Origin: an uncultured Tateyamaria sp.
GTDB lineage: Bacteria; Pseudomonadota; Alphaproteobacteria; Rhodobacterales; Rhodobacteraceae
Direction of reading: 5' to 3'
Length of the DNA: 64,000 nucleotides
NCBI RefSeq assembly: GCF_947503415.1
Contig: NZ_CANNDS010000001.1
Location: forward strand, 372,001 to 436,000
Each line of letters begins with the position of its first letter. The stretch's first letter is position 1. Below the pieces are notes generated by a model. The model searched no databases, was not told where the DNA came from, and saw nothing but the letters and a program-made list of their open reading frames with translations. This document shows, piece by piece, positions 17,869-27,816 of this stretch. The translations under genes were made by a program, and so were the position numbers.

Positions 17869-18507
17869 ACGCTCCTTCAGATCGTTCCACCTTTGAACGC
17901 ACGCCGATCAGATGATACAAATTCTGTCGTTTTCCTTTTCAGAATACCGCGTATCTGCGCGCAAACAGGCGTTACGGCTTGCGTCAACGTTCGTGAGAAC
18001 CGCCACGCGATACTTAGCGTCTCACGCAAAGTCATTGAGCGGTAACTGTTTCGCCTTCATGGGGAAATGGTCATGCCCGAATGGATTTCTTTTTAGGAAA
18101 CCTGTGCAGGACCAGAGTGTAACGCACTGCGCGGCTGCATTCCGAAAGGTAGCGATTAGCATTTGCAAGGCTTTGGTTCCGTTGCCGGGACGTGCAGAAA
18201 TTTCACGCCCCGACGCGTTCCAGCTCCCCAAAAAAGGTCACCACTCACGGAACGAAAGAAGTCTTCGACGTTGCGTTCCGCAGAGTCAATCGGAGTCAAC
18301 CAATGCGAGAGATCGTTTTTTGGGCACATTGTTAAAAAGGCCCGAAGCGGACGCATGCGGTAAGTTCGGGCGAAGCACTGTGACAATTGCAGGAAAGGAC
18401 ACGGAATTTTTTTCGGGACCTCCTTTGATCCCGGTTGGAGCGAAACGGACTTACATGCAGGTCAAACAATCAAACGATCAACTTACGCGGCATGGCTTTG
18501 CGCGTTT
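17869..18507. other. 639-bp stretch without a convincing gene
   Basis: Less G+C rich than the neighbours. A plus-strand frame of 199 codons (17912-18511) is open but has no signal, motif or protein-like composition, so I do not call it a gene. The stretch between about 18120 and 18270 (around ATTCCGAAAGGTAGCGATTAGC and onward) has the look of a dispersed Roseobacter non-coding sequence or degraded gene. No hairpin with a T-run found. Confidence 0.5.
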
Positions 18508-21500
18508 CTAAGGGCTCAGAACAACTCTCAAAGTGACAATCTCAAAAGGCCGCAATTTTAGTTCTACCCGGTGTTCATCATGCGAAATCGGCGACACGTC
18601 CTGTTCCCAGAAATCGACGATTGAGGCAGTCAGGATTTGCGGGACAAACGTGATACTGGCCACTGCCTCTTGGCCTGCCGCCTCGAACATGCGGAGCACA
18701 ATGCCATTTCCATCTCCAGCTGGTTTGAGCGTTTCGACAATCACATTGCGCGTTTCAATGGATCGAAAGAGAGAATGAGCATCGCTTGCGCCGCTATCGG
18801 CGGGCAGGAAACGCGCATTAGAGTTCAGGTCATAGGCTTCGCGATCAAGGCTGTGCCGATCATTTCCTGTAAATGGCAACAGGCTGTACGTGAACGTATG
18901 CGGGCCTTGATCCGCATTGGGATCCGGAGCGGTTGAGGACTTGATGAGGGTGATCCTGATCGTGTCATCATGGACGTCATAGCCGTATTTGCAGTCATTC
19001 AGGACAGCGACGGAAAGCTCAGATGTCGTGAGCATTGCCCATTTTTGAGCCGGAACCTCAAAGCGCGCGGCGTCGAAGGAACTCTCACGCGAGGTTGCCC
19101 GCTCGACATGACCCCATTGAATATCAAATTGTGCATAGGGTGCCTGGACGGCGGTTGGGAAGGCGGCTTTGAGCAACGTGTGCTGTTCGTGCCAATCAAC
19201 ATCTGTAACGAAATCGATCCGGTTGGAATGGGCGCACAGAGTGATCTTTTGCGTTATGACACTCGACCGCCACCGCGTCGTGACGCGAACGCTCGCCCTG
19301 ATCGGACCTCGCTCCACGATTTCAAATGTGGTTGCGCCTGAAAAGATCTCCATCCGATCTTCGAAATGCGGGTCTATGTCCCACGCGTCCCAGCAAATCG
19401 GACGATCCTCGAAGGTTTGTAGTTGATTACCGGTGCAACCGGATTTCAGAAAGTCGCATCCGGTTGTCTTATCAAATACGCGGGTCAGCTGTCCGTTCGG
19501 CGCGATCTCTACCCGCAAGTATGCGTTTTCCAAAGCGACGCTTGCGTCGTTTTGCTCAACGCAAACAGGTTTTGCAGGCAGCATGGCATTCGAAGTCGGC
19601 GTCACGGAATACGCTGGTAGCATCTCGAAGAACAGCAGCGTGCCATCTTCAACCGCCTGCCCGTCCTCAGAGCCGGGCCCGTCCTGCAAGATCACCCGCG
19701 CGCCCGAGATAGGTGACGTGTTTGCAATTGCGGGGCTGGACGCGCGCAATGCAGTGGCGGCCTGCGCTGCGGCGCGCTCTGCAATCTCCATGATCTTTGC
19801 AAAGTCACGACGTGCATCCTTAAAAACCGATGGAACCGAGGTGCCTGTGACGATGTCGTGGAACTGGTTGAGGCACAGCAAGCGCCAGGCTTCGGACAAA
19901 TCTGGTGTCGAACCGGCCATAGCAGACAAGGCTTCGGCCTCGTGAAGCGCTTGCTCGGCCCGTCTGTTCGCTCTCTTGATCCAGCCCTGCGACGTCAGAA
20001 CGCCGCGATGGCCTTCCATGTAGTGCTCGCCGGTCCATACGGGCAAATCGGCAGCGCTTGCCTCAATGTGCTCAAATGTCTCCCGGACCGTGCTCATCTT
20101 GAGTTTCGGCATGCCGGGCATGTCTCCATATGCACGCGCCTTGGCCAGCAAATCCTCGGTCGGTCCGCCCCCGCCATCGCCATACCCGTAGCAGATCGGC
20201 AGCGTGTTGATCTGAGCGGGAATTGTCGGGTCATTTGACGTGCCCAGAACCTCGGCGGCGCTCAGATCGCTTTTGTAATTTGTCGGGAATGGCAGGTATT
20301 GCACGTCTCTGGGCGTCGTCAGGATATGGGCGAGCACGCGGCTTCCATCCAGACCTTCCCAATGATGGGTGGACCATGGAACCTTGTTCTTCTGGTTCCA
20401 GTTCAGCTTGTTCGTCACAAACCACTTGAGCCCGGCAAGTTGCATAAGCTGCGGAATTTGGGCCGGAAATCCAAACGTGTCGGGAAGCCACAGAACCGGT
20501 GTTTCCACGTCCCCGAACGTGTCACGGAAGTATTGGCGCCCCAATGTGAGTTGGCGGACCAAAGCTTCGGGTCCGGGAATGTTAAGATCCGGTTCGACCC
20601 ACATGCCGCCCATGACCTCCCATCTGCCCTCCGCCACGCGGGCTTTGATTTGCTCAAACAGCACCGGATAGTCCTCGGCAGTCATCGCGTAGAGTTGTGG
20701 TTGCGAATGGGAGAATTTGAAGTCAGGCTCCTCCTCCATCAATCTCAGAACGTTGGAGTAGGTCCGGGCATTTTTTAGACGGATTTGAGAGATCGGCCAC
20801 AGGTAGGCAATATCCATATGTGCGTGACCGATCCCATGCAGGGTCACGTCAAGGGGTTGGCCCGCAGCCGCTATGCCTGCATCAAGGGCGGCATGTGCTG
20901 CGGCGACCGAATTGTATAGATCATCGCCAATCGGATCGCGGGTATCGAGCACTTTGAACGCTTGATCGAGCGCTGCCAAAAGAGATTGGCGCTCCTCGCG
21001 CTCTGGCTCCAAGACCGAAACTGTGTCGAGCGCAGCATTTGCCAGTTGATGAAATGCCAAGAGCCCCTCGTCCCGTTCAACCAACGAAGGCGTTCCCATG
21101 AACAGTTTTGCCTTGCTCGCAGGAGCGGGTGGCCATCCTGCCAACCCGGTCCATCCGTGAAGTGACAGGACATGTTCTGCGCCATCGGACACTGCAGCGC
21201 TCAGCGGCAGCGTGTGGTGATACCGATCTGCCGATCCAATAGGAACCTGATCGATGTGAACAAGAGCTTCGGGATGGTTGAAGATATCACCCAGTTCCCC
21301 AAGCGGCAGATGCAATGCCAGATGTTTTGCATTCCAATCCTGCGGAACCCGGAAACTGCTTTTGAGAACGAAATTCAGATCGGTTTGACCCCAATAGCTT
21401 TCATGCGGAACCTCCTCCCAATTGGTGGGGTCAGCGCAGATCGGCGCATCGATCATCGCCCCGGTGAGCGGCATCAGCCTGAAAGGCGGCAAAGGTCGTT

Positions 21501-21579
21501 TTCGTCGGAAGATATAAGGCGCGATCAATGCCAGCCGCGAGGCGATCTTCTCTTCGGTGAAGGGCCAGCGCCCGCCCAT
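18508..21579 (-). CDS. GH38 alpha-mannosidase
   Basis: 1023 residues, normal for bacterial family GH38 enzymes. The zinc and catalytic pattern is intact: GHAHMDIAYLWP with H252, H254 and D256, and the nucleophile in LPDTFGF (D367). After the catalytic barrel come the alpha-mannosidase middle domain (about 500-600) and the C-terminal beta domains, including VDWHEQHTLLKAAFP. No signal peptide, so it acts in the cytoplasm on imported mannosides, releasing mannose with retention. It is the last gene of the minus-strand transporter operon, 6 bases after the ATPase stop, which makes the transporter's ligand probably a mannose-containing oligosaccharide or glycoside. Confidence 0.95.
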   Translation of the reverse strand: MGGRWPFTEEKIASRLALIAPYIFRRKRPLPPFRLMPLTGAMIDAPICADPTNWEEVPHESYWGQTDLNFVLKSSFRVPQDWNAKHLALHLPLGELGDIFNHPEALVHIDQVPIGSADRYHHTLPLSAAVSDGAEHVLSLHGWTGLAGWPPAPASKAKLFMGTPSLVERDEGLLAFHQLANAALDTVSVLEPEREERQSLLAALDQAFKVLDTRDPIGDDLYNSVAAAHAALDAGIAAAGQPLDVTLHGIGHAHMDIAYLWPISQIRLKNARTYSNVLRLMEEEPDFKFSHSQPQLYAMTAEDYPVLFEQIKARVAEGRWEVMGGMWVEPDLNIPGPEALVRQLTLGRQYFRDTFGDVETPVLWLPDTFGFPAQIPQLMQLAGLKWFVTNKLNWNQKNKVPWSTHHWEGLDGSRVLAHILTTPRDVQYLPFPTNYKSDLSAAEVLGTSNDPTIPAQINTLPICYGYGDGGGGPTEDLLAKARAYGDMPGMPKLKMSTVRETFEHIEASAADLPVWTGEHYMEGHRGVLTSQGWIKRANRRAEQALHEAEALSAMAGSTPDLSEAWRLLCLNQFHDIVTGTSVPSVFKDARRDFAKIMEIAERAAAQAATALRASSPAIANTSPISGARVILQDGPGSEDGQAVEDGTLLFFEMLPAYSVTPTSNAMLPAKPVCVEQNDASVALENAYLRVEIAPNGQLTRVFDKTTGCDFLKSGCTGNQLQTFEDRPICWDAWDIDPHFEDRMEIFSGATTFEIVERGPIRASVRVTTRWRSSVITQKITLCAHSNRIDFVTDVDWHEQHTLLKAAFPTAVQAPYAQFDIQWGHVERATSRESSFDAARFEVPAQKWAMLTTSELSVAVLNDCKYGYDVHDDTIRITLIKSSTAPDPNADQGPHTFTYSLLPFTGNDRHSLDREAYDLNSNARFLPADSGASDAHSLFRSIETRNVIVETLKPAGDGNGIVLRMFEAAGQEAVASITFVPQILTASIVDFWEQDVSPISHDEHRVELKLRPFEIVTLRVVLSP

Positions 21580-21585
21580 CCCGTG

Positions 21586-23316
21586 TTAGACCTGTGCCAG
21601 TTCGAAGCCGGCGACATCGCCACGATATACAGCGCCTGCGCGTTCGGCTTCGGCCTCCAGCGAGGCTGGGTCCCAATCGTCGCGGCCACCACCCCAGGCG
21701 CGGTTCAGATCAGGCCACGGGATCGAGTCGATCAACAGTTGCGTGTATGGATGCTGCGGCTGACCAATCACCTCTTTTGGCGGACCGGCTTCGACCACGT
21801 GTCCCTTGTACAGAACCATCACATAGTCGCTCACATGGTAGGCCGTGGCCAGATCATGGGTGATATAGAGGATCGAGATGCCGTATTTGTCCTTCAGATC
21901 GTAGATGTTGCTCAGGATGGTCGCGCGCAGACTGGCATCGACCATGGACACAGGCTCATCCGCGATCAGCAACTTCGGAGAAAGCATCAAAGCGCGCGCC
22001 ACGATGAGACGCTGGCGCTGGCCGCCCGACAATTGGTGCGGATAGCGGGAAAGAACCAGATCGGGATCAAGCCCCACCGCATCACAAGCCGCCTCCATCG
22101 CCTTTTGCGTATGTGCTTCGGACTGCGCCAATCCGAACTGCTTGAACGGGAATTTCAAAGCATGATTGACCCGGTAGAACGGGTTGAAACAGGAATACGG
22201 GTCCTGAAACACCGCCTGCACATTTTTGCGAAACTCGAGGCTTTGCGCAGCACTCATGGTGGCAACGTCCTGCCCTTCGAAGAGCACCCTGCCCTGACTT
22301 GGCGGATTGAAGCCAAGCATGATCGAGCCCATCGTGGACTTGCCCGAACCGGATTGCCCCACGATAGAAATAATCTGCGGCGTGTCGCCTTGCAGCGCGA
22401 AGGACATCGGGTGCAGGGCCGTTACGGGCCCATAGTCCTTGCGCACATTTTCAAAGCGCAGCAACGGCTCATTGCTGGCGCGTTTCGGCGCTTGGGCATT
22501 GCGCTCAGGATTGAGAAAACTCTCACCGCCAACCAGAGGCACCGAAGAAATCAGGTCCTGAGTATAGGGATGCTTCGGCGCTTCGATGATCTGCTTTACG
22601 GTGCCGTGTTCGACCAGTTCGCCATCTTTCAGAACGGCAAGCTCATCCACCGATTGTGCCATCAGACCCATATCGTGACCAATCAGAATAAGACCTGACC
22701 CGATCTGCGCCTGAATGTCATTGAGCGTTTGCATCACCTGCCTTTGCGTCACCACATCCAGCGCAGATGTGGGTTCATCGGCAATGATCAGATCGGGGTT
22801 CAGAATGATCCCAAGCGCGATGCAAACCCGTTGCTTCATCCCGCCTGACAACTCGTGCGGATAAAGGGTACCCGTATGCGCGGGCAGCCCGACGCTGGTC
22901 AGCGCCTCGTCAGACCGACGCTTTAGCTCTGCGCGGTCCATATTGCCTTCGTGTGCGATGATGCCATCCCAAAGTTGCGGTTCGATCCGCATCACGGGGT
23001 TCAGCGAATTCATGGCGCCCTGTGGAATATACGCAATCCGCGACAGGCGGGCCTTCCGAATCTCCTCTTCGGAGAGCGCCAGGACATCTGTACCTGACAG
23101 ATCAATAGTACCGGATGCGACACGCCCCGGTTCGGCCAGCATCTGCATCACGGCAAGCGCGGTCGTCGTCTTGCCCGAGCCGCTTTCACCGATAAAGCCC
23201 ACGCGGCGGCCTTTCTGGATCGTCAGGTTCAGGTGTTTGACCGCTTTCACGACACCTTTCGGTGTCGGGAACTCGATGGAGAGATCGCGCAAGGTGAGGA
23301 CAGGTTTGTCGGTCAT
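21586..23316 (-). CDS. ABC transporter ATPase, two fused nucleotide-binding domains (peptide/oligosaccharide type)
   Basis: 576 residues with two complete ABC ATPase domains. The first has Walker A GESGSGKTT, signature LSGGMKQR and Walker B LIIADEP; the second has [17 protein letters not shown] and LLIADEP. This is the DppD-DppF pair in one chain, as is common for alphaproteobacterial peptide/opine/nickel-family importers. Both ends carry the oligopeptide-transporter C-terminal region after each domain (P-rich HPYTQDL and HPYTQLL). The ATG at 23316 overlaps the upstream permease stop as ATGA. It powers import through the two adjacent permeases. It lies inside the inner membrane complex, cytoplasmic side. 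Confidence 0.95.
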   Translation of the reverse strand: MTDKPVLTLRDLSIEFPTPKGVVKAVKHLNLTIQKGRRVGFIGESGSGKTTTALAVMQMLAEPGRVASGTIDLSGTDVLALSEEEIRKARLSRIAYIPQGAMNSLNPVMRIEPQLWDGIIAHEGNMDRAELKRRSDEALTSVGLPAHTGTLYPHELSGGMKQRVCIALGIILNPDLIIADEPTSALDVVTQRQVMQTLNDIQAQIGSGLILIGHDMGLMAQSVDELAVLKDGELVEHGTVKQIIEAPKHPYTQDLISSVPLVGGESFLNPERNAQAPKRASNEPLLRFENVRKDYGPVTALHPMSFALQGDTPQIISIVGQSGSGKSTMGSIMLGFNPPSQGRVLFEGQDVATMSAAQSLEFRKNVQAVFQDPYSCFNPFYRVNHALKFPFKQFGLAQSEAHTQKAMEAACDAVGLDPDLVLSRYPHQLSGGQRQRLIVARALMLSPKLLIADEPVSMVDASLRATILSNIYDLKDKYGISILYITHDLATAYHVSDYVMVLYKGHVVEAGPPKEVIGQPQHPYTQLLIDSIPWPDLNRAWGGGRDDWDPASLEAEAERAGAVYRGDVAGFELAQV

Positions 23317-24236
23317 GACAGTTTCCTCAGGCGTGGGTTCGACACCTCGTCCAGACCCAGATTGATGAGCAATAGCCCGATGAACATCGTGGCAAGCAGC
23401 AAGGTCGGAATGCCCCACCACCACCACAGGTTCTGGATCAGCGCGCCCGCATTGATCGCCTCGTAAATCGTCCGCCCGAGGGTCGGGATGCGTTGTGGGC
23501 CAAGCCCAAGGACCTCAAGCCCCACCGCTGTCACGATGGAGGTGGTGACCGACGCAATGAAGGACCCGAACAGATACGGCACAAGGTTGGGCATCATCTC
23601 CCGAAACATGATGTGGCTGGTCGAGGCCCCGGACAGTTGCGCCATCTGCACGTATCCTGATTGCTTCATCGAAAGCACTTGCGCCCGGATCAGCCGCGTT
23701 GGCGATTGCCAGACAAACCCCGCGATCAGAAGCGCCATCATGGTCAGCGTCACGTCGCCAAAGGCTGACTGGAATACGACGAGGATCAGAAGCGGCGGAA
23801 TAGTGATCATCACATCCGCCAGCACGCGGATCGTATCGTCGGTGCGGCCACCCACAAACCCGGCTGAAAAACCCAGAAAGATGCCGATGGACATGCCGAT
23901 CAGCGACGCCAGAAGTCCCACGAACAAGGTGTTTGGCGCACCGATGATGATGAGGGCCAGCATGTCCCGCCCGCCGCCATCCGTTCCAAGCGGATTGCTC
24001 CAGACACCCGGTTGCTTGCGAAGGTTTTCGAAGCCGACAGGCGGAAGCTTAAGCGTTGCAGATCCGGTGAAGACCAGCTCCGGGTCCCAAAGAACGCGCC
24101 CGATGAGCCCCAACGCGATGATGCCCAGAAGCAGGCCTGCACCCCAGATCAGTTTCGGGTTCATCCACGGGTTATCGAAGCGCTTCAGGCGCTTTTGCTG
24201 CCGTCTTTCACTGCGGGTTATCGGTGCATCGGTCAT
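23313..24236 (-). CDS. ABC transporter permease (DppC-like)
   Basis: 307 residues with six hydrophobic segments, the first after a basic N-terminus (SERRQQKRLKRF), and a periplasmic loop between segments one and two typical of DppC/OppC. The EAA-type coupling loop is visible near ASTSHIMFREMMPNL. Forms the heterodimeric channel with the DppB-like protein encoded upstream, with which it overlaps by one base (TGATG); its own stop overlaps the ATPase start by four. The start is well fixed by this overlap and by family length. Confidence 0.93.
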   Translation of the reverse strand: MTDAPITRSERRQQKRLKRFDNPWMNPKLIWGAGLLLGIIALGLIGRVLWDPELVFTGSATLKLPPVGFENLRKQPGVWSNPLGTDGGGRDMLALIIIGAPNTLFVGLLASLIGMSIGIFLGFSAGFVGGRTDDTIRVLADVMITIPPLLILVVFQSAFGDVTLTMMALLIAGFVWQSPTRLIRAQVLSMKQSGYVQMAQLSGASTSHIMFREMMPNLVPYLFGSFIASVTTSIVTAVGLEVLGLGPQRIPTLGRTIYEAINAGALIQNLWWWWGIPTLLLATMFIGLLLINLGLDEVSNPRLRKLS

Positions 24237-25246
24237 CAGGTGACCCCGTGTCTGATTCTGGGATCGATGAACGGATACAAGAGGTCCACAAGAAACACGG
24301 ATACCGCCGTCATCAGAATGATCACGTACGACACACCCTGAATGACCGGGAAATCCTGATTGAGGATCGCGTCATAAAGAAGCTTGCCCATGCCGTTGTA
24401 GGCAAAGATGCGTTCCACCAGCACTTGCCCCGCGATCAGCAACCCGACCTTCAGCGCAAAGGCCGTGATCTGCGGCAGGATCGCATTGCGGATCATGTAT
24501 CGGTACAGGATGTATCGCGGACGCAGACCCTTGGCCTCGGCCAGTTTCACATAGTCCTCGCCCTGCACCGTGATCATCAAACCGCGCATGCCCAGGGCCC
24601 AGAAACCGAAGGTCACAATGACGATGGACAGCGCAGGCAGGAAGCCGTGATAAAGCACTGAAGAGACGAACTCCCACGTCCAGCCCGGTTCCACGAAAAT
24701 CGAGTAGGCCCCGGTCAGGGGAAACCATTGGAGTTTGGCCGCGAAGATCCACATCAGGAGGAGACCGGAGAGGATCGGTGGAATTGATGTAAAGACCATC
24801 GCGGCCGGGATCGCCACACGCACCAGCTTTGGCGATCTGTCCCAAACCATCAACGCCCCCAATAGGTTACCGATGAAAAACGTGATGATAAGCGAAAGGA
24901 TCATTAGCCCCAATGTCCACGGCAGCGCGTTTAGGATCAGGGTCGACACCGGCGTGGGAAAGGCCGCAGTCGAAAGGCCGAAATCAAAAACCAAAGCGCC
25001 CGACAGGTATTTGATGTACTGAACAATCAGCGGCTGATCGATGCCCATGTTGGCCCGCAACTGCGCAAGGATCTCCTCGGAATTCGCAACCGCCCCTGCG
25101 CCTGCCGCCATCCGGCCAAGCGCGATCTCTGCCGGGTCGACCGGCGAAAGGCGCGGGATGATCCATATGATCGTCGCCGCGATCAGGATCGTCAGCACAA
25201 GCGTCACAAGACGGTTGATCAGGTAGTCCCTGGGGATGCGTCCCAT
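24236..25246 (-). CDS. ABC transporter permease (DppB-like)
   Basis: 336 residues with a first segment near 11-31 (RLVTLVLTILIAATIIWIIP), a large periplasmic loop to about residue 95 and five further segments: the DppB/OppB pattern. The coupling loop occurs around KLAEAKGLRPRYILYRYMIRNAILP, which is the standard EAA region. It lies 114 bases downstream of the binding-protein gene, with a stem-loop in that gap, and is coupled to the DppC-like gene downstream. Confidence 0.93.
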   Translation of the reverse strand: MGRIPRDYLINRLVTLVLTILIAATIIWIIPRLSPVDPAEIALGRMAAGAGAVANSEEILAQLRANMGIDQPLIVQYIKYLSGALVFDFGLSTAAFPTPVSTLILNALPWTLGLMILSLIITFFIGNLLGALMVWDRSPKLVRVAIPAAMVFTSIPPILSGLLLMWIFAAKLQWFPLTGAYSIFVEPGWTWEFVSSVLYHGFLPALSIVIVTFGFWALGMRGLMITVQGEDYVKLAEAKGLRPRYILYRYMIRNAILPQITAFALKVGLLIAGQVLVERIFAYNGMGKLLYDAILNQDFPVIQGVSYVIILMTAVSVFLVDLLYPFIDPRIRHGVT

Positions 25247-25310
25247 GTCTCAGACCTCGTCAAATCGGCGGCATTGAGCCTCGGCAAGAATTTCTGCAAT
25301 GGCTCGCTGT

Positions 25311-25346
25311 TGCGCGCGATGTGCCAGACATGGGCCACCGCGCGCA
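25311..25346 (-). terminator. Stem-loop between binding-protein and permease genes
   Basis: Arms TGCGCGCG and CGCGCGCA (8 bases) with a 20-base loop that can pair further (GTG/CAC ends). It sits 14 bases after the binding-protein stop. No U-run. It may protect the upstream mRNA end, giving more binding protein than permease. Confidence 0.45.
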
Positions 25347-25360
25347 GCAACGATTTCGGA

Positions 25361-27091
25361 TCACCCGGCAGGTTCGAGATTGTGGATGATCTGGTGGGTA
25401 TGGTTCCACCAGAAGAACGGGTGGTTGTAGTAGTTCTCGGCGCTTGGCCAACCAGTCCAGTAAGTGGTGTTCATCGGCAGCAATTTTGCGGCCTGCACCA
25501 GTGGAATGAACGGCATCTCGGCATCAAGATGGGCATAGGCTTCGGCCACCATTCCCGGGATCGCCTCATCCCCAAGCGGCATGGTGCCAATCTTGTCCAC
25601 GATTTGCGAATACAGCTCTGCCGCGTCACCATCCCAGCGGGCGGTGTTGTTAAAGCCCGGAGACCGCTCACCCACCGGAACCACATCCTTCACCGTATAG
25701 CGCCCCATGGAGGCCCAAGGCTCGTTCACCGAACCGCAGGACAGCCACGAATAGCTCATCTCGTAGGTGCCAAATGGCAGTACTTCACCCCAGAACACAC
25801 CATTCTCGACCGGCACCGCCTTGGCGTCGATGCCTGCGCGCTGCAACTGCTCAACGATCACATCGATGGTGCGCGTGTATTCCGTTGACGCGGAATTGAC
25901 ATGAATGTTCACCGACAGCGTCTCGCCATCCTTTGCATAGTAATCGCCGTCCCTGACCCAACCATCGCCTTCGATCAGCGCCTGACCCGCCGCCACATCA
26001 GCTGACGCTGGAAGGCCATGGCCCGCATCCACGATCGCGTCGATAAAGGGCGCCATCGAGCCATATTGAGCAAACATGGTCCGCGAGGCTTCTGTCGTGC
26101 CTTCATAGGCCACATTCACGATCTGGTTCCGGTCAATGATATGAGCCACCGCCTTGCGCATGGCCGCACTGTCCCACGGGGCCATTGTGGTGTTGATCTC
26201 AAGCTGTCGCGCGCACGGGTCCGAAGCGGCGAATGGGTAATCCTGATGCCAGGCGATGACGTTTGGGTTTTGCGCCTGCACGGCTTCGAACGTGCCGATG
26301 CTGACGTTCTGGGCGGCGTCTATCTGATTGGATGCCATAAGCTGCGCGCGGCTTTCTTCGCCACCCGTTTCAAGGAAGATCACGCGCTTCGGCGCGGGCA
26401 AATCCTGAAAGCCTGCCTTGGCGCCCCACCACTCATCATTGCGATCCCAAATCGCGCGGTTGGAGGACGCGGAGGTGAAGGTGTACGGCCCGGTGCCAAT
26501 CGGTGGGTTGAACGCGAACGTCGCTGCATCCTGACCGTTCCAGATATGTTCCGGCATGATCAGGAAGGATCCGAAGATGCGCACCCCAAAGTTTTCAACG
26601 ACGAAGCGCGGATTGGCATCCGCCAGCGTGAACTTGACCGTCAGGTCATCCACTTTCTCCACCGAAGCCACTTGCGCCCGGATCGTAGAAGCCTCCCGCG
26701 AAGAAATGTCTTCATTCGTCAACGCCATGTTGACCGTGAATATCACATCATCAGCGTTGAAGGCTTCCCCGTCGGACCACTCCACGCCGTCGCGCAGGGC
26801 CACCGTGAATTCCGTGCTGTCGCCGTTCGATTCAAAGCCCGTTGCCAGCCATGGATCAAGATCACCCGTGCCGTAATTCAGAATAAAGAGCGGCTCCCAC
26901 ATCGTTTGGTGCGCGCCATGCATCCGCTTGGTGCCGGGGGTCATCCAGTTGAAGTTCTCGGGGTCCTGTATCGTGCGGTCGAGGTCGAAGATGACCGTCT
27001 CTTCGCGGCTGATATCCTGAGCGAAAGCACTGCCGGAGAATGCCGCAAAGGCAAGTGTAGAAACTGTTAAAAGCAGTTTTGAAACTCTCAT
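25361..27091 (-). CDS. Periplasmic substrate-binding protein (family 5, peptide/oligosaccharide type)
   Basis: 576 residues with a signal peptide (cleavage near AFA-Q, residue 24). The family 5 solute-binding pattern follows: WEPLFI, DPWLATGFE, FTVALRDGVEWSDGEAFNADDVIFT. This is the DppA/OppA fold, which in alphaproteobacteria also binds cello-, manno- and other oligosaccharides. Aromatic residues are plentiful (WWGAKAGF, WLSCGSVNEPWASM, FFWWNHTHQ), which is usual for sugar-binding members. With the GH38 enzyme as last gene of the operon, I infer a mannoside ligand. The N-terminal ATG follows GGGAGGA-like sequence. Confidence 0.92.
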   Translation of the reverse strand: MRVSKLLLTVSTLAFAAFSGSAFAQDISREETVIFDLDRTIQDPENFNWMTPGTKRMHGAHQTMWEPLFILNYGTGDLDPWLATGFESNGDSTEFTVALRDGVEWSDGEAFNADDVIFTVNMALTNEDISSREASTIRAQVASVEKVDDLTVKFTLADANPRFVVENFGVRIFGSFLIMPEHIWNGQDAATFAFNPPIGTGPYTFTSASSNRAIWDRNDEWWGAKAGFQDLPAPKRVIFLETGGEESRAQLMASNQIDAAQNVSIGTFEAVQAQNPNVIAWHQDYPFAASDPCARQLEINTTMAPWDSAAMRKAVAHIIDRNQIVNVAYEGTTEASRTMFAQYGSMAPFIDAIVDAGHGLPASADVAAGQALIEGDGWVRDGDYYAKDGETLSVNIHVNSASTEYTRTIDVIVEQLQRAGIDAKAVPVENGVFWGEVLPFGTYEMSYSWLSCGSVNEPWASMGRYTVKDVVPVGERSPGFNNTARWDGDAAELYSQIVDKIGTMPLGDEAIPGMVAEAYAHLDAEMPFIPLVQAAKLLPMNTTYWTGWPSAENYYNHPFFWWNHTHQIIHNLEPAG

Positions 27092-27135
27092 ATTTTCCTC
27101 CCAATTGGTCCGACGGGTCGTTGCCCGCTTGTCCG

Positions 27136-27816
27136 TTATCGAACGTAATCCAGCACCAGAACACGCGTGCGTTCAGGTAGAGTTGCATGTGCCAGTTCAG
27201 TTGTCGCGCCAAAGGCGAAATCGACATCTTCGTCCTTGAAATGGCTCAGGAAACTTTCAATCCACACCGTATTGCGCGGCTTGTAGGTCAGCGTGCGGAA
27301 ATGCATCGGTATGACCAGCTTTGGCCGCGTGCGATGGATCATTTCCATCAGATCTGGCAACTCCAACGTCAGGTAGCCGCCCGCCAGTGCAAATAGCACA
27401 TCCGTATCTTCAAAAAACGCCTGTTGTGCGTCCGTCAGCGGATTGCCAACATCCCCCATATGGGCGAATTTGATACCATCCAGCGTGAACCGATACATGC
27501 CGTTTTGTCCCGGCACTTCATGCTCTGGATGATGGTCCCACTCCGCCGCTTCAATAGCAGTAACTTCAACCCCTTCGGCTGTGGTGGATCCGCCATTCTG
27601 CGCCACGGTTAGGGCATTCACCACCGTAGGGTTGCCAGCAATCAGATCAGACCGGCAATGTGCACTGTCGTCGTCGGAAGAGATCAAGACGAGATCGGCG
27701 GCGTCTGCGATAGGCGCGTAACCAACACCGTCGGGGGTGTACGGATCCGTGATGATGCGCGGTCCGTCTGTTGGATCAAGTCCAAACGCCGCGTGTCCGT
27801 ACCACGTCACTCTCAT
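27136..27816 (-). CDS. UlaG-like MBL-fold protein with an altered metal motif
   Basis: 226 residues of the UlaG/RomA-type metallo-beta-lactamase fold: start MRVTWYGHAAF, later IKFAHMGDVG and LVIPMHFRT, in the right order. However, the HxHxDH motif that should follow strand LVLIS is replaced by SSDDDSAH (residues 46-53), so only the downstream histidines are kept and metal binding would be incomplete or unusual. It starts directly after the dioxygenase stop (no gap) and precedes the binding-protein gene by 44 bases, so it is cotranscribed with the mannoside transporter. Substrate unknown. A role in processing the aglycone or lactone product is possible. Confidence 0.75.
   Translation of the reverse strand: MRVTWYGHAAFGLDPTDGPRIITDPYTPDGVGYAPIADAADLVLISSDDDSAHCRSDLIAGNPTVVNALTVAQNGGSTTAEGVEVTAIEAAEWDHHPEHEVPGQNGMYRFTLDGIKFAHMGDVGNPLTDAQQAFFEDTDVLFALAGGYLTLELPDLMEMIHRTRPKLVIPMHFRTLTYKPRNTVWIESFLSHFKDEDVDFAFGATTELAHATLPERTRVLVLDYVR

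Noticed and set aside
17912-18511. 199-codon open frame as a hypothetical gene
   Set aside because: No signal, domain or protein-like repeats, serine/arginine-rich composition and no ribosome site; probably spurious.
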